Assembly (NCBI RefSeq): GCF_900102965.1
Contig: NZ_FNGM01000027.1
Span: 36,078 to 80,644 of the forward strand
Source of the DNA: Paenibacillus jilunlii
GTDB taxonomy: Bacteria; Bacillota; Bacilli; Paenibacillales; Paenibacillaceae
Length of the DNA stretch: 44,567 bases
Direction of reading: 5' to 3'
The notes beneath the pieces were generated by a model. It was not told the DNA's origin. It did no database searches and was given only the letters and a program-made list of their open reading frames with translations. The position numbers were made by a program, and so were the translations under genes. This document shows positions 7,143 through 15,488 of this stretch, piece by piece. Numbering within the stretch: the first letter of the stretch is position 1; each line of letters starts with the position of its first letter.

Positions 7143-9776
7143 ATGAAAGCAAGTGAAATCCGTTCCAAATGGCTGCAGTTTTTTGAGAGCAAAGGCCACC
7201 GCATCGAGCCGAGCGCATCGCTCGTGCCGCATAATGACCCCTCGCTGCTGTGGATCAACGCCGGGATGGCACCGCTGAAGGCGTATTTTGACGGCCGGGA
7301 AATTCCGGAGAACCCGCGGCTGACCAACTCGCAGAAATGCATCCGCACCAACGATATCGAGAATGTCGGCAAAACCCGCCGCCACCATACGTTTTTTGAG
7401 ATGCTGGGCAACTTCTCCATCGGCGACTACTTCAAGGAAGAAGCGATTACCTGGGCTTGGGAGTTCCTGACCGGCAAGGAATGGATCGGCTTTGATCCGG
7501 ACCGCATTTCCGTGACGGTATATGCCGAGGACGAAGAAGCGTTCAAGCTGTGGAATGAAAAAGTCGGACTGCCCGCAGAGCGCATCATCAAACTGGGCGA
7601 CGACAACTTCTGGGATATCGGCGAAGGCCCCTGCGGCCCTTGCTCGGAAATCTTCTATGACCGCGGCGAAGCCTACGGCAGCGACTTGTCCGATCCGGAA
7701 ATGTATCCGGGCGGAGAAAATGAACGCTGGCTTGAAGTGTGGAACCTCGTATTCTCGCAGTTCAACCACAACAAAGACGGCAGCTATACGCCGCTTCCGA
7801 ACAAGAACATTGATACCGGTGCCGGTCTGGAGCGTTTCGCGTCCATTCTGCAGGATGTGGATTCCAACTTCGACACCGATCTGTTCCAGCCGATCATCCA
7901 GAAGACTGCGAAGCTTGCCGGTGTCACCTACAAGGACAATCTGGAGCAGGATATTGCGCTGAAGGTAATTGCCGACCACATCCGTACGGTAACATTCGCC
8001 GTGGGTGACGGCGTGCTTCCTTCCAATGAAGGCCGCGGCTATATTATCCGCCGTCTGCTCCGCCGCGCAGTGCGCTACGGGAAGACCCTGGGTCTGGACC
8101 GTCCATTCCTGTTTGACCTTACCGAAACCGTGGGCGAAGTGATGGGGGTCTACTATCCGTCCGTAGTCGAGAACCGCGAATACATTGCCAAAATCATCCG
8201 CACCGAAGAAGAACGTTTCCACGAAACGCTGTCTGACGGACTGGCGATTCTGGGCGAAATCAGCGCCAGGGCTAAGGCTGACGGGCGGAGTGCCATCGCT
8301 GGTGCAGACGCGTTCAAGCTGTACGACACCTACGGGTTCCCGTTTGACCTGACCGAGGATTTTGCTTCCGAGCAGGGCCTCACTGTGGACCGTGAAGGCT
8401 TCGACGCTGCGATGCAGGAGCAGCGCGACCGGGCCAGAGCTGCCCGCCAGGACGGCGGCAGCATGAAGGTTCAAGGCGGGCCGCTGGCTGAGCTGACGGT
8501 TAAAAGTGAATTTGTTGGATATAATGACACCGTAGCAGAGTCTAAAATATTGGCTATTGTTGCAGACGGCGAACTGGTGGAAACCGCAGGCGAAGGCGCC
8601 GACTGCCAGGTTATTCTGGAATCAACACCATTCTATGCCGAAAGCGGCGGCCAGGTCAGCGACACCGGCCTTCTGACCGGAGGTTCGGTCACGGCCAAGG
8701 TGACCGGGCTGTTCAAGGCTCCGCATGGCCAGCATGTTCATCTGGTCACTGTAGAAGCCGGTGAACTGAGAGTGGGCGACAGCGTCCGTGCTGAAGTGAA
8801 CCGGGAGCAGCGCGAAGACATTGTCAAGAATCACACGGCAACACACTTGCTGCACAAAGCGCTCAAAGAAGTACTCGGCGGTCATGTGAATCAAGCCGGC
8901 TCTTTAGTAGAAGGCGCGCGTCTGCGTTTTGACTTCTCGCATTTCGGGGCCATTACACCGGAAGAGCTTAGTGACATCGAACACCGGGTGAATGCGCAAA
9001 TCTGGCGCGGCCTGGATGTGGTGATTGAGAACAAGCCGATTGACGAAGCCAAAGCTATGGGAGCAATGGCACTTTTTGGTGAGAAATACGGCAATATCGT
9101 CCGCGTGGTTCAGGTAGGCGATTACAGCCTGGAGCTGTGCGGCGGTATCCATGTCCTGAACACCTCTCAGATCGGAATCTTCAAGCTGGTCAGCGAGAGC
9201 GGCATTGGCTCCGGGGTACGCCGGATCGAAGCGGTCACCGGACGTTATGCGTACCAGTTCACCGAAGGCCAGCTGGATCTGCTCAAGCAATCGGCAGGAC
9301 TGCTGAAATCTTCACTGAATGATGTGCCGAAGCGGATTGAAGCCCTGCATGCCCAGGTGCGTGAGCTGTCCCGCGAGAATGAATCCCTGCAGTCCAAGCT
9401 GAGCGCTACCTTTGCAGCCGAGCTGACCAGCAGTGTGAAAACAGTAGGCGGCGGAACACAACTGCTTGCGGTTGCCGTCCAAGCCGGCAATATGGACGCA
9501 CTGCGCTCCACGGCCGATGAACTGAAATCCAAGCTGCCGGAGGCCGTACTTGTGCTGGGCGCGGCTATGGATGACAAAGTCAACTTTGTCGTATCGGTTC
9601 CGCAGGACCTCGTCAAAAAAGGCTTCCACGCCGGCAAGCTGGTGAAGGAAATCGCGGCGGTATGCGGCGGCGGGGGCGGCGGACGTCCGGATATGGCGCA
9701 AGCCGGCGGCAAGGATGCTTCCAAGCTGGGCGAAGCCCTTGTGAAGGCAGAAGAGCTTGTAGCCGCATTGGCTTAA
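7143..9776 (+). CDS. alaS: Alanine--tRNA ligase
   Basis: 877 residues, normal full length. It charges tRNA-Ala in the cytosol. The N-terminal class II catalytic core begins MKASEIRSKWLQFFESKGH and includes NAGMAPLKAYFDG. The editing domain carries the zinc-binding pair NHTATHLLH near residue 562 and CGGIH near 666. The C-terminal DHHA1 domain ends with the Gly-rich GGGGGGRPDMAQAGG. The usual CGGTH reads CGGIH here, while Cys and His are kept. ATG 7143 gives the standard N-terminus; ATG 7140 directly precedes it. It is controlled by the T-box leader and ends at the terminator at 9894. Confidence 0.97.
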   Translation: MKASEIRSKWLQFFESKGHRIEPSASLVPHNDPSLLWINAGMAPLKAYFDGREIPENPRLTNSQKCIRTNDIENVGKTRRHHTFFEMLGNFSIGDYFKEEAITWAWEFLTGKEWIGFDPDRISVTVYAEDEEAFKLWNEKVGLPAERIIKLGDDNFWDIGEGPCGPCSEIFYDRGEAYGSDLSDPEMYPGGENERWLEVWNLVFSQFNHNKDGSYTPLPNKNIDTGAGLERFASILQDVDSNFDTDLFQPIIQKTAKLAGVTYKDNLEQDIALKVIADHIRTVTFAVGDGVLPSNEGRGYIIRRLLRRAVRYGKTLGLDRPFLFDLTETVGEVMGVYYPSVVENREYIAKIIRTEEERFHETLSDGLAILGEISARAKADGRSAIAGADAFKLYDTYGFPFDLTEDFASEQGLTVDREGFDAAMQEQRDRARAARQDGGSMKVQGGPLAELTVKSEFVGYNDTVAESKILAIVADGELVETAGEGADCQVILESTPFYAESGGQVSDTGLLTGGSVTAKVTGLFKAPHGQHVHLVTVEAGELRVGDSVRAEVNREQREDIVKNHTATHLLHKALKEVLGGHVNQAGSLVEGARLRFDFSHFGAITPEELSDIEHRVNAQIWRGLDVVIENKPIDEAKAMGAMALFGEKYGNIVRVVQVGDYSLELCGGIHVLNTSQIGIFKLVSESGIGSGVRRIEAVTGRYAYQFTEGQLDLLKQSAGLLKSSLNDVPKRIEALHAQVRELSRENESLQSKLSATFAAELTSSVKTVGGGTQLLAVAVQAGNMDALRSTADELKSKLPEAVLVLGAAMDDKVNFVVSVPQDLVKKGFHAGKLVKEIAAVCGGGGGGRPDMAQAGGKDASKLGEALVKAEELVAALA

Positions 9777-9893
9777 AGCTGCTGAAGCAGACTTCTGACG
9801 CAAATTTCTGAAGCAGCTGCATAACACAAGGAATTGCCGTGTTTTGCAGCCTTGGATCAATGGAATAACACGACCGGAGTTGCAGGTTTACCG

Positions 9894-9930
9894 AGCGGTA
9901 CTGAGGGTGGATTCTCAGTACCGCTGCTTT
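9894..9930 (+). terminator. Terminator of alaS
   Basis: A perfect 12-bp stem (AGCGGTACTGAG, 9894-9905, with 9914-9925) and an 8-nt loop, followed by a short T-rich GCTTTATT. The rest of the 400-bp gap to the next gene holds no further gene that I can support. Confidence 0.65.
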
Positions 9931-10087
9931 ATTCAGAAAGAGCAGGGAAATGTATATTTTTTGGTAATATTCACTTTCAGCGATAATCTGCAATAGCTTA
10001 AAAACCAAAAAAATCACTAATTTTGTAGACGAAATGCCAAAAAAAGCGTTATCACAGCTGTGGGATTTCCTGGTTGGGCTATGAATA

Positions 10088-10096
10088 TGTTATGAT
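10088..10096 (+). promoter_or_regulatory. Extended -10 promoter upstream of yrzL
   Basis: TGTTATGAT gives a TGN extension plus TATGAT at 10091-10096, about 84 bp before the start codon. There is no good -35 match. Confidence 0.45.
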
Positions 10097-10179
10097 GAGG
10101 GCAGCAAGTCAGCTGTACAGCAGCAACTTTGCGAAGCCGCCCAAGAAGCGGGTGATTTTGCAGAAGGAAGGTGTCACAA

Positions 10180-10455
10180 ATGGACTCCATGGACAAAACG
10201 GTCAAATTCAATGTGAAGGGCGATGAGAAGGAAGCTTCTTCCGAGGAAATCCTGCTCGCAGTATACGATGCGCTGGTTGAAAAGGAATATCATCCCATCA
10301 ATCAGATCGTAGGGTATCTTATTTCCGGAGATCCGGCTTATATTCCGCGCCACAACAATGCGAGAAGTTTGGTCCGGAGAAAAGAACGTGATGAGCTGAT
10401 TGAGGAACTGGTTCGATTCTACCTCGTCAATCACCGGGTGGATAATCCGAAATGA
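10180..10455 (+). CDS. IreB family regulatory phosphoprotein (YrzL)
   Basis: 91 residues beginning MDSMDKTVKFNVKGDEKE, with the family's VYDALVEKEYHPINQIVGYL and YIPRHNNAR blocks. In Enterococcus IreB is a substrate of the PASTA kinase IreK and affects cephalosporin tolerance. In Bacillus the gene sits in the same alaS-ruvX position. ATG 10180 is chosen because GAAGGAAGG lies eight bases before it; a GTG at 10171 would overlap that site. The stop overlaps the ruvX start in an ATGA arrangement, so the two are translationally coupled. Confidence 0.93.
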   Translation: MDSMDKTVKFNVKGDEKEASSEEILLAVYDALVEKEYHPINQIVGYLISGDPAYIPRHNNARSLVRRKERDELIEELVRFYLVNHRVDNPK

Positions 10456-10871
10456 TGAAGATGCTGGGTCTGGATTACGGCGACCGTAGAATCGGAGTCG
10501 CCACAAGCGATATTTTTGGATGGACGGCGCAGGCTCTCGAGACGATTGAACGGCGCGGCAACGGCAATGAGTTTGAACGCATCCGCGAACTGGTCAAGGA
10601 ACATGAGATTGGAGAGATTGTAGTCGGCCTTCCGAAGAATATGAACGGCTCAGTAGGACCCCGTGGTGAGATCTGTATCGAATTTGCCGATCAGCTGCGG
10701 GAAGAGCTCGAAATGCCCGTACACCTTTGGGATGAGCGTCTGACGACGGTATCCGCCGAACGGATGCTGATTGAAGGGGACGTCAGCCGGAAGAAACGCA
10801 AAGGGATTGTGGACAAAATGGCCGCAGCCCTGATTTTGCAAAATTTTTTGGATGCTAACAGTAAAAGGTGA
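10452..10871 (+). CDS. ruvX: RuvX/YqgF Holliday junction resolvase-like nuclease
   Basis: 139 residues with an RNase H-like fold. LGLDYGDRRIGVATSD at the N-terminus carries the first catalytic Asp. VGLPKNMNGS and WDERLTTVSAERML follow, and IVDKMAAALILQNFL closes the protein. Family members are linked to pre-16S rRNA 5'-end processing and were first predicted as Holliday junction resolvases. It overlaps yrzL upstream and lies 13 bp before the DUF1292 gene, in the conserved operon order. Confidence 0.95.
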   Translation: MMKMLGLDYGDRRIGVATSDIFGWTAQALETIERRGNGNEFERIRELVKEHEIGEIVVGLPKNMNGSVGPRGEICIEFADQLREELEMPVHLWDERLTTVSAERMLIEGDVSRKKRKGIVDKMAAALILQNFLDANSKR

Positions 10872-10884
10872 GGGGTGTATTGGA

Positions 10885-11193
10885 TTGACAAACGAGCAGA
10901 TTGGCCAAGAAGAAGAACCGGAAATTATCTATATTCCCGACGAGGAAGGTAATGAAGAGGAATTTGAGGTCATTATGAAGTTTGAAGTTGACGGTTCGGA
11001 TGCCAAGTATATGATGGTGGTTCCGCTGGATTCCGAGGATGAAGAGAGCGATGAGGTGTATGCGTTCCGTTATGAAGAAGACGGTGACGATCTTCAGCTC
11101 TTTATGATCGAGAATGACGAGGAATGGGCGATCGTTGAGGAGACCTTCAATACGTTGGTGGATGAGCTGGACGGAGGAGCGGGGAATGACTGA
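10885..11193 (+). CDS. yrzB: DUF1292 protein YrzB
   Basis: About 102 residues and very acidic (EEEPEIIYIPDEEGNEEEF), with the DUF1292 core FEVIMKFEVDGSDAKYMMVV. Function unknown; it is conserved next to ruvX in Bacillota. I choose the TTG at 10885 because GGTGAGGGG lies about ten bases upstream. The in-frame ATG at 10852 lies inside ruvX and has no evident ribosome binding site. It overlaps the next DUF1292 gene by eight bases. Confidence 0.85.
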   Translation: MTNEQIGQEEEPEIIYIPDEEGNEEEFEVIMKFEVDGSDAKYMMVVPLDSEDEESDEVYAFRYEEDGDDLQLFMIENDEEWAIVEETFNTLVDELDGGAGND

Positions 11194-11494
11194 TTTTTCC
11201 GCCGATCAGGTGGTTTGGACTTCCAAACTCAAAGAAGCATATGGAGAAACAGTAGAACTGGAAGACGAGCAGGGCAAAGCTTCCGTTTACGATATTATTG
11301 CCGAGTTTGAAGTCGGCAGCCGCGCGTATGCGGTGCTGGCCGGTTCCGGGAAAGGCGCCGAACAGGAGATTCTGCGGATTGTGGTTTCTCCGGACGGGCT
11401 TCCTGAACTGGAGAGCATCGTGGATGATGAGGAATGGGAAGATGTCTCCGAGCTGTATGACGAGCTGACTTTTCCCGCTGACGAGAGCGATTAA
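11186..11494 (+). CDS. Second DUF1292 protein
   Basis: 102 residues starting MTDFSADQVVWTSKL. The middle (SVYDIIAEFEVGSRAYAVL, then ILRIVVSPDG) repeats the beta-rich DUF1292 pattern of the preceding gene, and the C-terminus is acidic. The ATG at 11186 has GGAGGAGCGGGG just upstream and overlaps the previous stop, indicating translational coupling. It is probably a tandem paralogue of yrzB. No biochemical role is known. A strong terminator follows at 11534. Confidence 0.85.
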   Translation: MTDFSADQVVWTSKLKEAYGETVELEDEQGKASVYDIIAEFEVGSRAYAVLAGSGKGAEQEILRIVVSPDGLPELESIVDDEEWEDVSELYDELTFPADESD

Positions 11495-11533
11495 GCTGCA
11501 GTTAGATAGGCTTTTATCAAAGATTGGCACGGA

Positions 11534-11562
11534 AGAGGGCGGAATTTTTCCGCGCTCTTTTT
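11534..11562 (+). terminator. Terminator after the DUF1292 pair
   Basis: GAGGGCGGAA (11535-11544) pairs with TTCCGCGCTC (11548-11557) with one mismatch, followed by five T. It ends the yrzL-ruvX-DUF1292 unit. Confidence 0.85.
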
Positions 11563-11593
11563 GCTTGTAAAGCGTATGTCCGCAAAATATATG

Positions 11594-11622
11594 TTGAATT
11601 TGAGACAATACAATTTTATACT
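11594..11622 (+). promoter_or_regulatory. Promoter of mltG
   Basis: TTGAAT (11594-11599) and TATACT (11617-11622) with a 17-bp spacer, 28 bp before the mltG start and just after a terminator. It makes mltG the first gene of a new unit. Confidence 0.75.
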
Positions 11623-11649
11623 TTATAGTCGGAAAGTGAGGAGTGACAT

Positions 11650-12690
11650 TTGAAAGCCGCAATCCGCACAGTGCTCATTATCATCCTATTGCTGGCAGCA
11701 TTGGGAGGAGGGGGAGCCTGGTACATCTGGAATGGCATGCAGCCAGAGGAGCCGGGCCAACCGGTAACGTTTACGATAGAAAAGGGGATGGGCAGCTCGG
11801 AAATTGCTGACCTGCTCGAAGAAAACGGCATTATACGAAAAGGGTTGTTTTTCAAAGGCTATTTGAAATGGGTCAAGGAAGGCTCAAGCTTCAAGGCCGG
11901 AACGTATACTGCTGCTCCCGGGGATACCTATGATGCACTTATTGCCCGTCTGAATGCAGGGGATGTGGTGAAGAAGGCGACAGTTGTCTTTACAATTCCT
12001 GAAGGTTATACAGCCAAGCAGATTGCAGAAAAGCTTGCCGCTGCCTGGAATCAGAAGCCTGAAGTATTCCTGAAAATAATAGATTCGGGAACGGGGCTTG
12101 AAGCGGTAAGCAGGCTGGGGATTCCTGAGGACAGCAAGCTTCGCCACCGCCTGGAGGGCTACTTGTTCCCGGAGACGTATGAGCTGGTGAAGGAGAGCAC
12201 CCCGGAGCAGGTTGTTGAAGCGATGCTGGAGCAGCTTGAGAAGAAGCTGGACTCGGCCGGGGGCTGGCAGGCCAAGCTCAAGGAACGCGGACTCTCCCTG
12301 CATGAGCTGCTGACGGTGGCTTCGCTTGTGGAGCGCGAGGTTGTGGTGGACAGTGAGCGTCCGGTTGTGGCCGGCGTCATCTATAACAGGCTGGATAAAG
12401 GGCAGAAGCTGGAGATCGACGCAACTGTCCAGTACCTTCTGGATAAGCAGAAGGAGCGGTTGTATGAGAAGGATCTGAAGGTAGACAGCCCTTACAATAC
12501 GTACAGAAATGAAGGTCTTCCGCCGGGACCGATCAGCAGCCCCGGACTTGCTTCCATTCAGGCTGCCCTCGTGCCGGAAGCATCAGATTATTATTTCTAC
12601 GTCACCAAAAAAGACGGCTCACAAGGCCATTTATTCGCCAAAACCTACAAGGAACATTTAGCCAATATCAAAAAAAGTCAACAAAATTAG
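11650..12690 (+). CDS. mltG: Endolytic murein transglycosylase MltG
   Basis: 346 residues. It has a short cytoplasmic start, one transmembrane segment (residues about 5-25) and an extracytoplasmic YceG domain. MltG cleaves nascent glycan strands and is thought to set the end of peptidoglycan synthesis. A LysM-like subdomain is suggested by FTIPEGYTAKQIAEKLA. The catalytic Glu lies in LLTVASLVEREVVVDSERP. VIYNRLDKGQKLEIDATVQY and YNTYRNEGLPPGPISSPG are also diagnostic. The start is TTG at 11650 with GTGAGGAG nine bases upstream. Confidence 0.95.
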   Translation: MKAAIRTVLIIILLLAALGGGGAWYIWNGMQPEEPGQPVTFTIEKGMGSSEIADLLEENGIIRKGLFFKGYLKWVKEGSSFKAGTYTAAPGDTYDALIARLNAGDVVKKATVVFTIPEGYTAKQIAEKLAAAWNQKPEVFLKIIDSGTGLEAVSRLGIPEDSKLRHRLEGYLFPETYELVKESTPEQVVEAMLEQLEKKLDSAGGWQAKLKERGLSLHELLTVASLVEREVVVDSERPVVAGVIYNRLDKGQKLEIDATVQYLLDKQKERLYEKDLKVDSPYNTYRNEGLPPGPISSPGLASIQAALVPEASDYYFYVTKKDGSQGHLFAKTYKEHLANIKKSQQN

Positions 12691-12756
12691 CCGGTAACCC
12701 ATTAAAATAGAGTGGATGCGGTTATAACCGATAACCGCGAAGTAGGAGGATGCAAC

Positions 12757-13689
12757 ATGAATAACAAACCGGAGCTGCTGGTGACAGCGGCTTCCTTGGA
12801 AGAAGCGGCTGTGCTGCTGAATGCCGGGGCCGATGCGCTGCTGATTGGCGATGACCGCTTTGGCATGCGGCTGGCAGGCCACTTTTCGCTGGAGGATACC
12901 GCGGAGGTCGTTAAGCTGGCTCATGGGCAGGGCCGCAAGGTTTATGCAGGCCTCGGCGGCCTGATGTCAAACCGCCTGCTGGACGAGCTTCCCGCTTATG
13001 TACAAGCGATTGGGGAGCTGGGTGTAGACGGCGTCGAATTCGGCGATCCGGCGGTGCTTGCCGCCGTGAAGAGGGAAGCCCCGCACTTGAAGCTGCATTG
13101 GAATGCAGAAATGACCTCAACCAACTACGCCACAGCGAATTACTGGGGCCGCAAGGGGGCTTCGCGGGTCGTTCTGGCCCGTGAGCTGAATATGGACGAA
13201 ATGACGGAAATGGTGCCGCTGCTGGAAGTGGAAGCCCAGGTGCAGGTCCATGGCATGACCAATATTTATCACTCCAAGCGCAAGCTGGTGGCGAGCTATA
13301 TGTCTCATCAGGGCCGTCCGAGCACTGGCGGAAGCTTGGGTAAGGAGCGTGGCCTGTTCCTGATCGAGGCAGAGCGCCCGAATGAGAAGTTCCCGATCTA
13401 TGAGGATGAGAACGGTACGCATATTATGAGCTCCGATGATATCTGCATCCTGGAAGATCTGCATTTTCTGCTGAAGGCCGGTGTGCACAGCCTGAAGGTT
13501 GAAGGGCTGCTGAAGCCGGTTGCCTACAACGCAGCCGTCGTCAAGGCTTACCGTCATGCGATCGACCTCTACGCGGCTGACCCTGAGGGTTATGCCTTCC
13601 AGGAGAGCTGGATGGATGGCATCCGGGCGCTGCAGGACCCTGAGCGCGAGCTGTCTTTTGGCTTCTTTTATAAGGAGCAGGTATATTAA
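12757..13689 (+). CDS. yrrN: Peptidase U32 family tRNA hydroxylation protein (YrrN/TrhP1-like)
   Basis: 310 residues of the U32 family: DALLIGDDRFGMRLAGHF, LHWNAEMTSTNYATANYWG and LKAGVHSLKVEGLLKPVAY. In B. subtilis the YrrN/YrrO pair (TrhP1/TrhP2) is needed for prephenate-dependent 5-hydroxyuridine formation at tRNA position 34. The family was historically called peptidase. ATG 12757 has AGGAGG seven bases upstream. The longer ORF from 12712 lacks such a signal. The partner gene follows after a 227-bp mobile-like insertion. Confidence 0.9.
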   Translation: MNNKPELLVTAASLEEAAVLLNAGADALLIGDDRFGMRLAGHFSLEDTAEVVKLAHGQGRKVYAGLGGLMSNRLLDELPAYVQAIGELGVDGVEFGDPAVLAAVKREAPHLKLHWNAEMTSTNYATANYWGRKGASRVVLARELNMDEMTEMVPLLEVEAQVQVHGMTNIYHSKRKLVASYMSHQGRPSTGGSLGKERGLFLIEAERPNEKFPIYEDENGTHIMSSDDICILEDLHFLLKAGVHSLKVEGLLKPVAYNAAVVKAYRHAIDLYAADPEGYAFQESWMDGIRALQDPERELSFGFFYKEQVY

Positions 13690-13706
13690 AATATTAATAA
13701 GCAATG

Positions 13707-13933
13707 ACTCAGCTTTTTAAAAATAGATTGAGAAGTCAACATTAAGGTGCAGCAGCGGAGGGGAAGTTTGGAACTGTAGGAGCGGCAGCGTCCGCCTTTG
13801 TCTGCGGATTTCAACCGCGAAAGGCGGTAACAATCAAGAAATCTGCAGACAACAGCGGCCGGAAGTCCAAACATTCCCCGGAGCTGCGTGCAACACCGAA
13901 ATGCAAAGTGTTCAAGCTTTTTATGAGCTGAGA
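13707..13933. mobile_element. MITE-like element with terminal inverted repeats and 5-bp target duplication
   Basis: The 227-bp sequence folds end to end. Left terminus ACTCAGCT and right terminus AGCTGAGA are complementary apart from the last base. Further in, the GCAGC-GGGGAA-GTTTGGA blocks of the left arm pair with the right arm. Nearest the loop, 13798-13812 pairs with 838-852 of the same kilobase (TTGTCTGCGGATTTC, one mismatch). CAATG occurs directly outside both ends (13702-13706 and 13934-13938), as expected for a target-site duplication. It has no coding capacity. It fills the space between the two U32 genes and ends just before the second gene's ribosome binding site. Confidence 0.7.
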
Positions 13934-13953
13934 CAATGGAGGGGAGAACAGGA

Positions 13954-15285
13954 ATGGGAACCATGACCAAGCCGCAATACAAGGGCAAACGTTACCGTCT
14001 GGACAAACCGGAGCTCCTTGCTCCGGCGGGTAACCTGGAGAAATTGAAATTCGCCGTGCATTATGGTGCGGATGCAGTATATATTGGAGGACAGAAATAT
14101 GGCCTGCGCTCGGGAGCGGATAATTTCAGCTTCGAGGAAATGCGCGAGGGCGTGGAGTTTGCCAAAAAATACGGCGCCAAGGTTTTTGTCGCCACGAATA
14201 TTTATGCCCACAATGAAGATATCGCCGGGATTGAAGAATACCTGCGCAACCTGTATGAAGCTGGGATCGCGGCCATTATCGTGGCCGACCCGGCCATTGT
14301 GGATACCGCCCGCCGGCTGGTGCCGGGCCTTGAGGTGCACCTGAGCACCCAGCAGTCCACACTCAACTGGCAGGCCGTGTCTTTCTGGAAGGAAGAAGGG
14401 CTGCCGCGCGTTGTCCTTGGCCGTGAAACGAGCCTGGAGGAAATTGCCGAAATTAAGCAGCATGTCGATATCGAAATCGAGAGCTTCATCCATGGGGCGA
14501 TGTGCTCCTCCTACTCCGGCCGCTGTGTGCTGTCCAACCACTTCACGGACCGGGATTCGAACCGCGGCGGCTGCTGCCAGTCCTGCCGCTGGAAATACGA
14601 CCTGTTCGAGGATGCCCGGCCTGAAGGCACATGGGTATCCGAAGAAGACCAGGCCCAGGCGCAGCAGTCACCACTGCCGCTGCAGCCGGGCGTAACCCAG
14701 CTTCCGCTGCATCAGCCGGAGGACAATCCATTCTCGATGGGCTCGAAGGATCTGTGCATGCTGGAGAGCATTCCGGAGCTGATCGAAGCCGGTATTGACA
14801 GCTTCAAGATAGAAGGGCGGATGAAGTCCATCCACTATGTGGCGACGGTCGTCAACGCTTACCGCAAAGCGATCGATGCTTATATGGCCGACCCTGAAGG
14901 GTATGTGCTGAAGCCCGAATGGCTGGAAGAACTGCAGAAAGCGGCGAACCGCCCGCTGAATACAGGGTTTTTCTATGATACGCCGGATCATGAGGACCAT
15001 ATTTATGAGCCTGAGGAAAAGGCGGCCCCTTATGACTTTGCCGGACTGGTGCTGGAGTATGATGCTGCAAGCGGAACAGCGCTTATTCAGCAGCGCAACC
15101 ACTTCAAGCCGGGACAGGAAGTGGAGTTCTTCGGTCCTGACAACACATTCTTCAAGCAGACGGTAGGCGAGATTTGGGATGAGGAAGGCCAGCCGCTGGA
15201 TGCAGCCCGTCATCCGCTGCAGCGGGTGCGCATGAAGGTAGACCAGCCGGTTGCTTATTTCGACATGATGCGCAAGAAAAAATAG
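13954..15285 (+). CDS. yrrO: Peptidase U32 family tRNA hydroxylation protein (YrrO/TrhP2-like)
   Basis: 443 residues. It opens with PELLAPAGNLEKLKFAVHYG, typical of U32 proteins. The Cys cluster is visible (FIHGAMCSSYSGRC, then GGCCQSCRW), which in this family binds an iron-sulfur cluster. SFKIEGRMKSIHYVATVVNA follows, and the C-terminal beta domain ends near YFDMMRKKK. With YrrN it likely carries out tRNA U34 hydroxylation. I choose ATG 13954, nine bases after GGAGGGG; ATG 13936 overlaps that ribosome site. A terminator follows at 15306. Confidence 0.92.
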   Translation: MGTMTKPQYKGKRYRLDKPELLAPAGNLEKLKFAVHYGADAVYIGGQKYGLRSGADNFSFEEMREGVEFAKKYGAKVFVATNIYAHNEDIAGIEEYLRNLYEAGIAAIIVADPAIVDTARRLVPGLEVHLSTQQSTLNWQAVSFWKEEGLPRVVLGRETSLEEIAEIKQHVDIEIESFIHGAMCSSYSGRCVLSNHFTDRDSNRGGCCQSCRWKYDLFEDARPEGTWVSEEDQAQAQQSPLPLQPGVTQLPLHQPEDNPFSMGSKDLCMLESIPELIEAGIDSFKIEGRMKSIHYVATVVNAYRKAIDAYMADPEGYVLKPEWLEELQKAANRPLNTGFFYDTPDHEDHIYEPEEKAAPYDFAGLVLEYDAASGTALIQQRNHFKPGQEVEFFGPDNTFFKQTVGEIWDEEGQPLDAARHPLQRVRMKVDQPVAYFDMMRKKK

Positions 15286-15305
15286 TGCGTTTTGCGTTCG
15301 TTACA

Positions 15306-15341
15306 GGAGTGCACCTCTGAGAGGAGGGGCATTCCTTTTTT
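15306..15341 (+). terminator. Terminator of the mltG-yrrN-yrrO unit
   Basis: GGAGTGC (15306-15312) pairs with GCATTCC (15329-15335). An inner CCTC/GAGG stem lies between them, and six T follow. Confidence 0.8.
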
Positions 15342-15406
15342 GCGTTAGAATAAAATGGGAAATCGCTAAAATATATAAAGAATCTGTGGTAATTTCTAAA
15401 GAAAAC

Positions 15407-15434
15407 TAAGTAATTATACCCAGTCTGCCGATAT
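15407..15434 (+). promoter_or_regulatory. Sigma-D type promoter of the first chemoreceptor gene
   Basis: GCCGATAT at 15427-15434 matches the sigma-D -10 consensus exactly. TAAG (15407-15410) lies 16 bp upstream, one base from the TAAA -35. It is 55 bp before the chemoreceptor start, as expected for a motility regulon gene. Confidence 0.65.
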
Positions 15435-15488
15435 AAAGAAGAGCGAACGCTTACATATGTCTTTTAATCTAACTGGCAGGTGATTATA

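Noticed and set aside
7122..8474. 450-codon open frame on the minus strand
   Set aside because: It is a shadow of alaS with no family resemblance. The plus frame encodes a full alanyl-tRNA synthetase.
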